Shown piece by piece: positions 1-7,584 of a DNA stretch of 36,017 nucleotides. The notes under the pieces were generated by a model. It saw nothing but the letters and a program-made list of their open reading frames with translations. It was not told the origin of the DNA and did not search any database. Numbering within the stretch: position 1 is the first letter of the stretch; every line of letters starts with the position of its first letter. The translations under genes were made by a program, and so were the position numbers. Source of the stretch: Nocardia sp. (GTDB lineage Bacteria; Actinomycetota; Actinomycetes; Mycobacteriales; Mycobacteriaceae); contig NZ_JAODNK010000183.1 in NCBI RefSeq assembly GCF_025465275.1, positions 1-36,017 on the forward strand, given 5' to 3'.

Positions 1-105
1 TGCGACGTCCGGCCCGGCCGCGGGTCTGGTTACCGGACAGGCCGGTCCCGACTCGCGCTCGGCATCGTCGGTATGCACCGACTCGAAGCGCTGGTGGTCC
101 GCCAT
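1..105 (-). CDS. possible 5' end of a further operon gene (partial)
   Basis: Reading leftwards from an ATG at 105, a frame stays open for 35 codons to the window edge and begins MADHQRFESVHTDD. It starts 10 nt after the stop of the DUF1295 gene, with AGG about 10 nt before the ATG, so it could be the next gene of the same minus-strand operon. I recognise no family in so short a stretch. In GC-rich DNA 35 open codons occur often by chance, so this is a weak call based mainly on spacing. Confidence 0.3.
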   Translation of the reverse strand, partial: MADHQRFESVHTDDAERESGPACPVTRPAAGPDVA

Positions 106-115
106 TCGTGCGAGC

Positions 116-517
116 CTAGTGTGATCGGGCACGATGCGGGGTTCGTGGTAGAAAATAGGCCGTACGCTGCTGGTATTCGCGATAGCCGGGCCGCTGGCCC
201 AGATTCCGTTCGAGCAGTCTCGCTCCGGGGCCCTGGATCAGCACATAGGACATGAGCAGGGGAGCGAAGACCGTGCGCACCCCCGGCCAGCCGCTCGCGG
301 TTATGAGCCACAGACCCCACACCGTGACCAGTCCGAGCAATAGCATCCGCCGGTCGAGAGCGCCGTCGCCGACAATGGCTGCGACGAGGGCGACCAGCAC
401 GAAGCCGAGACTCCACACCACATCGACGATGTTGTACCTGCGGATGCGCCGGGCGATGGCGAAGGTGGCACTCTGCAAGACGGCGAGCGCCAGCAAACTG
501 AGTAGCGCGATGGTCAC
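116..517 (-). CDS. DUF1295 membrane protein with large internal deletion
   Basis: This is a DUF1295 protein, related to the C-terminal domain of steroid 5-alpha-reductases and equivalent to M. tuberculosis Rv0446c. The GTG start at 517 overlaps the preceding stop (GTGA). Only 133 residues remain, while the family is about 260. The N-terminal membrane segment and the motif YNIVDVVWSLGFVL are present, as is the C-terminal end (GYREYQQRTAYFLPR). The middle is missing: the text runs from LVTVWGL straight into GLWLITASGWPG, which in the family are separated by about 120 residues containing the HPNYFGE motif. The reading frame is kept. The junction lies near 308-320, where both flanks would carry a similar VWGL/WWGL coding sequence, so slippage between short repeats is a likely cause. 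The product is very probably non-functional. Confidence 0.75.
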   Translation of the reverse strand: MTIALLSLLALAVLQSATFAIARRIRRYNIVDVVWSLGFVLVALVAAIVGDGALDRRMLLLGLVTVWGLWLITASGWPGVRTVFAPLLMSYVLIQGPGARLLERNLGQRPGYREYQQRTAYFLPRTPHRARSH

Positions 518-1474
518 TGCTGTTCCTCGGGACGGTCCAGCACGAAATGCCGCACATCGAGGTAGCGGGAACGGAATCCGGCCTCGGAGAAGGCAAGATA
601 GAACTGCCACAGTCGCCGGAAGCGGGCGTCGAAGCCGAGCGACTCGATATCGGCGGCGCGGCTGTCGAATCGTTCCCGCCGATCGTAGGTGCCCCGCACA
701 TCCCGGTAGTCCTGCAATTCGACGCAGACCGATTCCGCATAGCCCGCCGCCGCCATGCGCAGCCGCGCGAGCTCCTGCTGCCGCGCCGACAGGGTCACCG
801 AATGCACGCGCGCCCCGCACACACAATTCGTCCCAGCCGGTACCGATTTCGAGTACCCGGCTCCCGGCGCGCACTCCGGCCGCGTTCAGCAGCCGGTCGA
901 TCTTGTGGCGCTGCGCAGCCGCCAGCCGCTCCCACGGCACCGGTCCGGCAGCGAGTTCGGCGTCCTCGAACAGCGCGGCGGAGTACGTCATCGCGTCATC
1001 CAGGAACAGATGGAACAGCTCGTTGGACAGATCGTAGTGGTGCTCGATATTGGAGCGGGCATTCTCCGTGGTGCCCAGCCCTCCTGCGGGCCGTGTAGGT
1101 AGTGCGGCCCGGAAGCGTTGCAGCGGACGGAGAATCAGCCGGGTGAGCTCGGTCGCGAGCACATACAGCACCGAGGCCGGGTCCGGCGCGGTCCATTCGC
1201 CGGCCGTATAGGACTCGCCGAAACCGATGAGCCCCTGACTGCCGACACGGGCGAAGAACGCCGCCGGATTGCGAATGATCATGCGCGGCAATGGATCGGC
1301 CTCGGCGCGCGCTCCGGGCAGCGTCCCGTCGGGGAGTTCCACACGCAGCGGCAGTCGCCCCACCGCGCGCCGGAAGAGTACGGACGCGCCCGCGCCGAGC
1401 AGCCGGGCCCGCAGCCCGCCGGGCACCGGTGGTTGCAGGGCGTCGGTGGTGGAGTCGAGGCGGGAACTGGTCAC
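514..1474 (-). pseudogene. ufaA1: UfaA1-type cyclopropane fatty acid synthase, frameshifted and deleted
   Basis: This is a broken SAM-dependent cyclopropane-fatty-acyl-phospholipid synthase (UfaA1/Rv0447c type), which would add a methylene group to unsaturated acyl chains of membrane lipids. The GTG start at 1474 overlaps the DUF1365 stop by GTGA. The N-terminal part is well preserved (ENARSNIEHHYDLSNELF near residues 137-154, SAM motif VLEIGTGW near 207-214). At about 800-830 the frame is lost inside GAATTGTGTGTGCGGGG. The spacing from motif I to the next family block (RVHSVTLSARQQ) suggests about 14 nt are missing. A second junction near 675-690 joins DYRDVRGTYD to RRERFDSR, removing roughly 100 residues that include the catalytic glutamate region. 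The C-terminal block (FYLAFSEAGFRSRYLDVRHFV) remains, ending at 514. It is a pseudogene unless the sequence itself is faulty. Confidence 0.85.
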
Positions 1475-2265
1475 AGTGCTGTCCTTCGGGAAGATTCGGC
1501 GAGTGGGCGCGGTGCGATCGGTAATCCGCGCGCCCACAACGCAATGCCGTGTTTGCGAATGCGGGCCGCTATGAGCCACGGCGCGAACGGAGCACGCCAT
1601 TGCGCACGCAATACGGTGCGTGGTGTCACCGGTACGCGATGGCCGGACATCGTGGCGGTGAACGGCGCCTGGCGGTCGCGCAGCAGCGTGATCCGCAGGG
1701 CCAGCCCCTCGTCGGGCTCGGGTAGTCGCAGCAGGTAGCGGCCGTCGACGTCATTGAAGGGCGAGACATAGAACCGCTTGTCCACGCTGGCGCGGCCGAG
1801 GTCGTCGGGCCGCACCAGGTAGGCGTGCCGTTCACCGTAGGTGCTGTGCACTTCGGCTATGACGCAGCGCAATTCGCCACCGGCGTCGTGGCACCAGAAC
1901 ACGGTCAGCGGATCGAAGACGTAACCGAACATTCGCGCGTTCATGAGCGCGGTGATCCGCCCGCCCGTGCAGTCCACGCCGTGGCGGGCGAGGTAGTAGT
2001 CCAACCGGGCCCGCAGGTCATCGCTCCTGCCGAACTGCCGTACCGCGCCTGTATAACCGTGCGCGTCGATCTCGCCACGCGTCGGCTCGAGATGATCGGC
2101 GGCGCGGAACGAGGCGAAGGGGCGCAACGGCAATGGCAGCACCGGCGGGTTATCGATATCGAAAAACCAGCTGTAGCTGCGATATTCGAACTCGTGGTGC
2201 ACAGGTTCCTTGCGTACGTGCCGCATTCGCGTGAGATAGAGCGCGGGCTCGCGAGCGGTGTTCAC
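1471..2265 (-). CDS. DUF1365 family protein
   Basis: This is a DUF1365 protein of 264 aa, equivalent to Rv0448c. The family is always found next to UfaA1-type methyltransferases and FAD amine oxidases and is presumed to act in modification of unsaturated fatty acids. Its biochemical role is unknown. The GTG start at 2265 is chosen because it overlaps the upstream stop as GTGA and begins VNTAREPALYLTRMRHVR, the usual N-terminus. Family blocks are intact: EFEYRSYSWFFDID, NARMFGYVFDPLTVFWCH, AEVHSTYGERHAYL, DKRFYVSPFNDVDG and AARIRKHGIALW. It is the only one of the four operon genes without an evident deletion. Its partners are damaged, so its substrate pathway may no longer operate. Confidence 0.88.
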   Translation of the reverse strand: MNTAREPALYLTRMRHVRKEPVHHEFEYRSYSWFFDIDNPPVLPLPLRPFASFRAADHLEPTRGEIDAHGYTGAVRQFGRSDDLRARLDYYLARHGVDCTGGRITALMNARMFGYVFDPLTVFWCHDAGGELRCVIAEVHSTYGERHAYLVRPDDLGRASVDKRFYVSPFNDVDGRYLLRLPEPDEGLALRITLLRDRQAPFTATMSGHRVPVTPRTVLRAQWRAPFAPWLIAARIRKHGIALWARGLPIAPRPLAESSRRTAL

Positions 2266-3308
2266 CGTGCACCCACCGCGTCCGCCGCCTTCCCGGTGAG
2301 ATACACCGGCCACCATCCGCCGAGCCGTTCGGCCGCACGCAGCCCGGACAGCGCACCGTCCTCGTGGAATCCCCAGCCGTGATAGGCCCCCGCGAAGGTG
2401 ACTCGGCCGCTGTCGATTTCGGGCAGCTGAGCGGGATTGAGCGAGTAGGGCATGGCGCCGAGCACGGCTTCGGTGAGCGGCGACGGATCGGCGAGCAGAG
2501 CCAGGGCCTGCTGCGGATGGGTGGCGAGGACGGCGGCGTCGAAGCGGCGGACGCCCGAGCGGTCGGTGACCAGGACGTGGTCCGTGTGTTCGGCGACCGC
2601 GAGTACCGGCGTTCCGGTGCGGACCTCGTCCAGCGTTGTGGCGATCTTCTCCACATAGCGCGCCGACCCACCGACGACGGTGCGCCAGGTGGGGGAGTCG
2701 TAGACGGTGAGCATGCCGTGGTGGTCGAGGAATCGAAACAGATACTGGGCCGGATATTGCGTGGCGGTACCCGGATCGCACGACCACACCGCAGCGACCA
2801 GCGGCGTCATGAAGTATTCGGTGAAGTACGCGCTGAATCGGTGCTCCCGCAGGAACTCCGCGAGGGTGAGCGCGGAGTCGTCCTGCCGCAATAACTCTCG
2901 CGCCGCGCGATGGAAGCGCCGGATCTCGGTGAGCATGCGGAGATAGCGGGGCTTGCGCAGCATGCGCGCCGTCGAGAACAGGCCACCGAGCCCCTTCGCC
3001 CCGGCATACTCGAGCCCGAGGGCGTCCGCACGGACCGACATCGACATATCGGTCTCCCGGGTCTGCACCCCGAGTTCCTCGAACAGCCGCAGCAGGGTCG
3101 GATAGGTGCGGTCGTTGTGCACGAGAAATCCGGAATCGACCCAGACCCGTTTACCGGGCGCGAACTCCACCTCGTGGGTGTGCGCATGCCCGCCGAGGCG
3201 GGAATCTCGTTCGTACAGGGTCACCCGGTCGTGCTTGGCCAGCACGTATGCCGCGGTGAGCCCGGCTACTCCGCTGCCGATCACGGCGATATTCCGTCTT
3301 GGGTGCAT
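2262..3308 (-). CDS. FAD-dependent amine-oxidase-like oxidoreductase, internally deleted
   Basis: This is an NAD(P)/FAD-binding flavoprotein of the amine oxidase superfamily, equivalent to Rv0449c, whose genes accompany cyclopropane synthases. The ATG at 3308 gives MHPRRNIAVIGSGVAGLTAA, the Rossmann dinucleotide fold, followed by LYERDSRLGGHAHTH and VDSGFLVHNDRTYPTL. GGGGAG lies about 14 nt upstream. The gene encodes 348 residues; relatives have about 440. The missing part lies after residue 295: LGAMPYSLNPAQL runs directly into LPEIDSGRVTFAGAYHGWG, skipping about 90 residues that usually carry the ASWNYL and YTPESV blocks. The join is near 2424-2429 and stays in frame. The FAD-binding C-terminus (GAYHGWGFHEDGA) is retained. 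Activity is doubtful. It heads the minus-strand operon and is divergent from the fasciclin gene. Confidence 0.85.
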   Translation of the reverse strand: MHPRRNIAVIGSGVAGLTAAYVLAKHDRVTLYERDSRLGGHAHTHEVEFAPGKRVWVDSGFLVHNDRTYPTLLRLFEELGVQTRETDMSMSVRADALGLEYAGAKGLGGLFSTARMLRKPRYLRMLTEIRRFHRAARELLRQDDSALTLAEFLREHRFSAYFTEYFMTPLVAAVWSCDPGTATQYPAQYLFRFLDHHGMLTVYDSPTWRTVVGGSARYVEKIATTLDEVRTGTPVLAVAEHTDHVLVTDRSGVRRFDAAVLATHPQQALALLADPSPLTEAVLGAMPYSLNPAQLPEIDSGRVTFAGAYHGWGFHEDGALSGLRAAERLGGWWPVYLTGKAADAVGAR

Positions 3309-3586
3309 ACCTCGATTTCGACATGCTCCCCTGCCCGGTTTGGCCGTGGCGGCACGAGTTTCGCCGGCGACCGCCACGGGCCGGATTCGAAGAAGTTTCC
3401 GATTCGACCAAACCGGCGGGCGAGCCAGGGCGAAACCCAGTACGTGGTCATCGGATACGGATGAGCACCGGGGCTCGAGCCGCCCCGCCCGCAAAGGGTC
3501 ACCGGCCGACCGAATCCCACCCCGATCTTCGGCCGGTGACCGGCGGCACCGGGGTAGTCCATCGAATCCGAAGGAAATGAAGACCC
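3309..3586. promoter_or_regulatory. divergent intergenic region with no sigma-A-type box
   Basis: These 278 bp separate the minus-strand lipid operon from the plus-strand fasciclin-sigK unit and must hold both promoters. I find no TANNNT box of the housekeeping type on either strand. This is compatible with ECF (SigK-type) control, as in mycobacteria, where SigK drives the fasciclin genes and its own operon. A single CCGAAT at 3510-3515 resembles the SigK -10 element I recall, but no CCATCC lies 16-17 nt before it. The fasciclin start is preceded by AAGGA about 11 nt upstream. Confidence 0.4.
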
Positions 3587-4225
3587 ATGAAGCTGATACA
3601 GCGTTCTGTCGTCGTGGCGATTGCCCTGGCCACGACGGCCGCCGGCATCACCGCCTGTTCGAGTGATAAATCGGACTCCGGCAGCGCCTCGACCACCTCG
3701 ATGTCCGGTTCGACCACCAGCGCGGCGAGCGCCGCGAATCTGGTCGGCCCCGGCTGCAAGGACTACGCGCAGCAGGTGCCTACCGGCGCCGGATCCGTGA
3801 GCGGTATGGCCCAGGATCCGGTGGCCGTCGCGGCCTCCAACAATCCGCTGCTGAAGACCCTGGTATCGGCGGTATCCGGCCAGCTCAACCCGCAGGTGAA
3901 TCTGGTCGACACCCTCGACGGCGGGCAGTTCACCGTCTTCGCTCCGGTGGACGCGGCCTTCGCCAAGGTGCCCGCCGCGACCATCGATGCGCTGAAGGCG
4001 GATGCCCCCACGCTGACCAAGATCCTCACCTATCACGTGGTGCCCGGGCAGATCGCGCCCGACAGCATTGCCGGCACCCACAAGACCGTCGAGGGTGCCG
4101 ATGTGATGGTCACCCGTACCGGTGACGACATCAAAGTCGGTGGCGCATCGGTCATCTGCGGTGGTGTGAAGACCGCGAACGCGACGGTCTATCTGATCGA
4201 CAGCGTCCTCATGCCGCCCTCCTGA
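3587..4225 (+). CDS. MPT83/MPT70-like fasciclin-domain lipoprotein
   Basis: This is a secreted cell-surface lipoprotein of 212 aa with one FAS1 (fasciclin) domain, closely resembling mycobacterial MPT83/MPT70. It has a positively charged start, a hydrophobic core and a canonical lipobox ITAC with Cys24, followed by a Ser/Thr/Ala-rich linker. The mature part shows the family blocks LVGPGCKDYAQQVPTGAGSV, DPVAVAASNNPLL, GQFTVFAPVDAAF, ILTYHVVPGQ and ICGGVKTANATVYLIDSVLM. Both family cysteines (GPGC and ICGG) are present. In mycobacteria such proteins are the main targets of SigK. Here the gene sits directly upstream of sigK, so it is probably both co-transcribed with SigK and controlled by it. 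The exact role is unknown; adhesion or envelope functions are proposed for the family. Confidence 0.93.
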   Translation: MKLIQRSVVVAIALATTAAGITACSSDKSDSGSASTTSMSGSTTSAASAANLVGPGCKDYAQQVPTGAGSVSGMAQDPVAVAASNNPLLKTLVSAVSGQLNPQVNLVDTLDGGQFTVFAPVDAAFAKVPAATIDALKADAPTLTKILTYHVVPGQIAPDSIAGTHKTVEGADVMVTRTGDDIKVGGASVICGGVKTANATVYLIDSVLMPPS

Positions 4226-4346
4226 GCGGGGGACGAGCACCATGGTCGCCCACGTCCACCACGTCGTCAGGAGGCGAGAGGCAGATGTCGAAGTCACGAA
4301 TCCCGTTCGTCCCGGCCGGATCTGGAGGAATGCCGCAGGTGCCCGC

Positions 4347-5006
4347 GTGACGGAGGAAGAGAATTCGACGGTCGTCCCGCTGTTCCGGGACTTCGACGGG
4401 GAAATGTCGCCCGGCCCGTCGTGTCCCAGCCGGGGACACGGGCGGGACGACGAACTGGCTCGCCGTCTCGCCACGCTGGTGGCGGCGGCGGGCGCGGGTG
4501 ATCGCGATGCGTTCACTCAGCTCTACCGGCTGACCAGCCATCGCGTATTCGGTCTCGCGCTACGCATGTCGCGCAATCGCGCGACCGCAGAGGAGGTCAC
4601 CCAGGAGGTGTACCTGCAGGCGTGGTCCCTGGCGTCTCGCTACGACGAGCGGATGTCGAGTCCGATGGGGTGGCTCATGATGCTCACCCATCGGCGGGCC
4701 GTCGATCGCATCCGGGCCGAGAGTTCCGCCGCCGGCCGCGATCTGGCCTACGGCCAACTGCATTTGGGCCGCGATCACGATGTGGTGGCGGAGGCGGTCG
4801 AGCAGCGGCTCGAGGAAAGCGCGGTGCTGCACTGCCTGGGCACGCTGACCCCGCTGCAGCGCGAAACCATCGAGCTGGCCTATTACGGCGGCCGCACCTA
4901 CAGCGAAGTGGCCGAACATCTAGGCACCCCGGTGCCCACCGTGAAAACCCGGATCCGCGACGGGCTCAAACGCCTCGCGGCCTGTCTGACAGGAGGTGAC
5001 CTGTGA
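4347..5006 (+). CDS. sigK: ECF RNA polymerase sigma factor SigK
   Basis: This is an extracytoplasmic-function sigma factor that directs transcription of envelope genes, in mycobacteria the mpt70/mpt83 fasciclin genes. The GTG at 4347 gives 219 aa; AGGT lies 6 nt before it. The frame stays open up to an ATG at 4242 that has a GGGGGA 8 nt upstream, so a 35-residue longer form cannot be excluded. Region 2 covers about residues 56-123 (ALRMSRNRATAEEVTQEVYL, then MMLTHRRAVDRIRAE) and region 4 about 158-215 (LTPLQRETIELAYYGGRTYS, then PTVKTRIRDGLKRL). Cys163 and Cys213 align with the C133/C183 pair that forms the redox-sensitive disulfide in M. tuberculosis SigK, with the same 50-residue spacing. 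The stop overlaps the rskA start, so the pair is translationally coupled. Confidence 0.9.
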   Translation: MTEEENSTVVPLFRDFDGEMSPGPSCPSRGHGRDDELARRLATLVAAAGAGDRDAFTQLYRLTSHRVFGLALRMSRNRATAEEVTQEVYLQAWSLASRYDERMSSPMGWLMMLTHRRAVDRIRAESSAAGRDLAYGQLHLGRDHDVVAEAVEQRLEESAVLHCLGTLTPLQRETIELAYYGGRTYSEVAEHLGTPVPTVKTRIRDGLKRLAACLTGGDL

Positions 5007-5746
5007 TGAGCATTGTCGAGCGGCCGGAGATGGAATTGCTCGAACTCGCCTACCCGTACGCGATGGACGCCGTGACCGACCTCGAACGCGACGATATCGA
5101 ATTGCGGCGCGCGCGTGCCGATCGAGTCACCGTGGCCGAATTCGATGCCACTGTCTCGGCGGTGCGGGAGAGCATGGCCGAACTCAGCATTATCGACTCC
5201 TACCCGGCGCCGAAGGAATTGGAAGGCCGGCTCATGCGCGCCCTCGACCGGGTGCTGCAGGGTCCACGGGAGGGCGGCGAGCAGCGCCGGAGCGGTGGTC
5301 TCGCGTGGTTCTCGCGACTGGAGTGGCTGGCTGCCGCGGCGGTGCTGGTGGTGGCGATCGGCATGGGCTTCGGTCTGGTCGCGTACCGCGGCACCGACCG
5401 GCCCGCCATCTCGGCGGCGATGATCGATCAGCAACCTGATGTGTCGACCCGCATGATTCCGGTCACGACCGGCGGCGAGCTCGAGATACACACTTCCGCA
5501 AGGCTTTCCGCGGCCTCGGTCCGCTTCCTTCAGGTTCCGGCGCCGTCCGCCGGTAGCGCCTATCAGGTGTGGCTGGTCCCGCTCGGCGGCAAGCCGCGCT
5601 CGGCCGCCATTGTCGACGCGCTGTCCAGCGGTCCACTGGTGACCACCTTCCGGTCGGTGGACACCTTGGCCGTCACCGTCGAACCGGCAGGAGGCTCACC
5701 GCAGCCGACCACCACCCCGATCGCCAGTCTCAATCTCGTCACCTGA
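5006..5746 (+). CDS. rskA: anti-sigma-K factor RskA
   Basis: This is a membrane-spanning anti-sigma factor that holds SigK inactive at the membrane and releases it after regulated proteolysis. The start sits in a GTGATG string (GTG 5003, ATG 5006) behind a perfect AGGAGGTGA at 4991-4999. I use the ATG, which overlaps the sigK stop as TGATG. The product is 246 aa. The N-terminal cytoplasmic part (ELLELAYPYAMDAVTDLERD) is the sigma-binding anti-sigma domain, without a clear zinc motif. One transmembrane segment lies near residues 107-127 (WLAAAAVLVVAIGMGFGLVAY is its core), followed by an extracytoplasmic RskA domain with the hallmark SAYQVWLVPLGGKP. Length and layout match the mycobacterial protein of about 230 residues. 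Confidence 0.92.
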   Translation: MSIVERPEMELLELAYPYAMDAVTDLERDDIELRRARADRVTVAEFDATVSAVRESMAELSIIDSYPAPKELEGRLMRALDRVLQGPREGGEQRRSGGLAWFSRLEWLAAAAVLVVAIGMGFGLVAYRGTDRPAISAAMIDQQPDVSTRMIPVTTGGELEIHTSARLSAASVRFLQVPAPSAGSAYQVWLVPLGGKPRSAAIVDALSSGPLVTTFRSVDTLAVTVEPAGGSPQPTTTPIASLNLVT

Positions 5747-5778
5747 GCAGAGACCGGCCAGGAACGAGAGCAGCCGTG

Positions 5779-7341
5779 ATGTCCCGCAGTACCGTCATTG
5801 CGCCCCAGCAGAGTTCACCGGTCGTCCGGCGGCACTGGATGCGGGGCGCGGTGGCGGGCCTGCTCGCCGCGGCGCTGGTGCTGGGTGCCGGTCAGCTCGT
5901 CTCGGTGTTCATCGATCCGGCGTCCTCGCCCTTCTTCGTACTCGGCGCGACCATGGTCGATCACACGCCACATACCTTGAAGGACGCGGCGATTCGCCGT
6001 TTCGGCAGCAATGACAAACTGGCGCTTTTCATTTCGATGTCGGTAGTGATGGCGATCGGCGCGGCGCTGGTGGGCATGCTGGAGCGCCGTCGGCCGCTCG
6101 GCACCCCGATGCTCCTGCTGCTGGGTGGCGTCACAGCGTTGTTCGCGCTGCAAAGGCCCACAGCGACAGTCTGGTTCGTGCTGCCGACCGTGGCCGGTAT
6201 CGCCGCCGGGATCGTGGCGCTGCGACTGGTGGTCGCGGGTACACCGTCGCTGCGCACTCCCGAGTCCGCCAATATGACACGCCGCCGATTCCTGATAACC
6301 GCGGTGAGTGTCGGTGCGCTCGCCGTGGGCACTGTTTCGGCAGCCCGCTGGCTGGGCGCACACCTGCGGGATGTGGTCGCCGACCGGGCCCGCTTCCTCT
6401 TGCCGCGCCCGCTTCGATCCGCGCTGGCGGTGCCACCGGAGGCGCAGCCCCAGATCGCGGGTCTCACCCCGTTCATCACCCCGGACGATCGGTTCTACCG
6501 GGTCGATACCGCCCTGCAGCTGCCCGCGCTGACCAGCGGCGACTGGCGGCTGCGGATTCACGGAATGACCGATCGCACCGTGGAATTGGATTTCGACGGC
6601 CTGCGGCAGCGTACCGCGGTGGAGCGGATTCTCACCCTCACCTGTGTGTCCAACGAGGTGGGTGGTGAGCTCGCCGGAACCGCGCGCTGGCTGGGCTATC
6701 CGCTCGCTGACCTGCTCGCCGACGCGGGCGTGCACCCCGACGCGGATATGCTGCTGTCCCGCAGCATCGACGGATTCACCGTCGGCACACCGCTGTCCGC
6801 CGTACTCGACGGCCGTGACGCGCTGCTCGTCATCGGTATGAACGGTGCACCGCTGCCGATCGCGCACGGATATCCCGCGCGACTGATCGTTCCGGGCCTC
6901 TACGGATACGTCTCGGCCACGAAATGGGTAGTGGACCTGGAGATTACCCGTTTCGATCGGGCCAGCGCCTACTGGACCGATCGCGGCTGGGCCGATCACG
7001 GCCCCATCAAGACCGCCTCGCGCATCGATGTGCCCGCCGCCTTCGCGACCGTTCCGGCGGGTGCGGTCACCGTCGCGGGTGTGGCCTGGGCGCAGCAGCG
7101 CGGCATCGCGAGTATCGAAGTGCAGGTGGATGATCAGCCCTGGCAGCCCGCCACGCCGGCCGCCGAGTACTCCATCGACACCTGGCGGCAGTGGACCTGG
7201 CAGTGGATGGCCGAGGCGGGTAACCATACGCTGCGGGTACGCGCCACCGACCGGTCCGGGCAGCTGCAATCCGAGCAGCGCACTCCGCCCTTCCCGAGCG
7301 GCTCCACCGGCTGGCACAGCAGGATGGTCACCGTCCGATGA
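5779..7341 (+). CDS. membrane-anchored molybdopterin-dependent oxidoreductase (sulfite oxidase/MsrP fold)
   Basis: This is a 520-aa protein with a membrane N-terminus and a molybdopterin domain of the sulfite-oxidase superfamily. Four hydrophobic segments fall near residues 23-45, 81-101, 110-124 and 132-152. A fifth (about 171-190) is preceded by the twin-arginine-like TRRRFLITA. The Mo-cofactor domain follows from about residue 225, with the expected Mo-ligand cysteine Cys289 in LTLTCVSNEVGG and the block HGYPARLIVPGLYGYVSATKW. A dimerisation-like C-terminal beta domain ends at GWHSRMVTVR. The start at ATG 5779 (adjacent GTG 5776) follows GAGAG, 32 nt after rskA, so it is probably in the same operon. 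Its place next to SigK/RskA suggests an envelope redox role, perhaps repair of oxidised proteins, but the substrate cannot be read from sequence. Confidence 0.88.
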   Translation: MSRSTVIAPQQSSPVVRRHWMRGAVAGLLAAALVLGAGQLVSVFIDPASSPFFVLGATMVDHTPHTLKDAAIRRFGSNDKLALFISMSVVMAIGAALVGMLERRRPLGTPMLLLLGGVTALFALQRPTATVWFVLPTVAGIAAGIVALRLVVAGTPSLRTPESANMTRRRFLITAVSVGALAVGTVSAARWLGAHLRDVVADRARFLLPRPLRSALAVPPEAQPQIAGLTPFITPDDRFYRVDTALQLPALTSGDWRLRIHGMTDRTVELDFDGLRQRTAVERILTLTCVSNEVGGELAGTARWLGYPLADLLADAGVHPDADMLLSRSIDGFTVGTPLSAVLDGRDALLVIGMNGAPLPIAHGYPARLIVPGLYGYVSATKWVVDLEITRFDRASAYWTDRGWADHGPIKTASRIDVPAAFATVPAGAVTVAGVAWAQQRGIASIEVQVDDQPWQPATPAAEYSIDTWRQWTWQWMAEAGNHTLRVRATDRSGQLQSEQRTPPFPSGSTGWHSRMVTVR

Positions 7342-7368
7342 AGGCGGCCTCCTAGGCATTTCCTTCCC

Positions 7369-7427
7369 TCGGCCGGGTCTCCGCCCGCGACCGGCCGATT
7401 AATGCTGCGGCAGTGAATGAATCGGCC
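7369..7427 (+). terminator. two overlapping, mutually exclusive hairpins after the sigK operon
   Basis: TCGGCCGG (7369-7376) can pair with CCGGCCGA (7391-7398) over 8 bp with a 14-nt loop. GGCCGATT (7393-7400) can instead pair with AATCGGCC (7420-7427) over 8 bp, with a small inner CTG/CAG stem. The two stems share 7393-7398, so only one can form at a time. The second is followed by CTGTTT, a weak U-run. It may terminate the upstream operon, or act as a switch in a long NRPS leader if transcription reads through. Confidence 0.4.
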
Positions 7428-7523
7428 CTGTTTGCCCGAATTGACCGGTCTTATCAACATATTTCGGGCTAAAACCAATCCGTCCGTCTGGTCTGTGCGA
7501 TTAACTCTCTGGGAGTTGCAGCG

Positions 7524-7544
7524 ATGTTGCTGTCTGCCCTGTGA
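7524..7544 (+). other. six-codon upstream ORF (MLLSAL) before the NRPS
   Basis: An ATG at 7524 follows GGGAG (7511-7515) at 8 nt and reads MLLSAL, then TGA at 7542-7544. The stop overlaps a GTG at 7541 that is in frame with the NRPS (GTGA). It could be a leader peptide, or it could be chance; the proposed NRPS start at 7592 does not need it. Confidence 0.25.
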
Positions 7545-7580
7545 TTGTTCAGGATCGTCCAGATTCTTCTATCGGAGATT

Positions 7581-7584
7581 GGAG
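7581..7584 (+). promoter_or_regulatory. ribosome binding site deciding the NRPS start
   Basis: GGAG lies 7 nt before the ATG at 7592. This favours that start over the in-frame GTG at 7541, which adds 17 residues with no family resemblance. Confidence 0.6.

Noticed and set aside
3510..3515. CCGAAT as a SigK -10 element upstream of the fasciclin gene
   Set aside because: No CCATCC-like element stands 16-17 nt before it, so the single hexamer is not enough evidence.
4242..4346. Longer SigK start at ATG 4242
   Set aside because: It has a fair ribosome site, but the added 35 residues look like non-coding translation and the usual N-terminus begins at the GTG 4347; kept only as an alternative.
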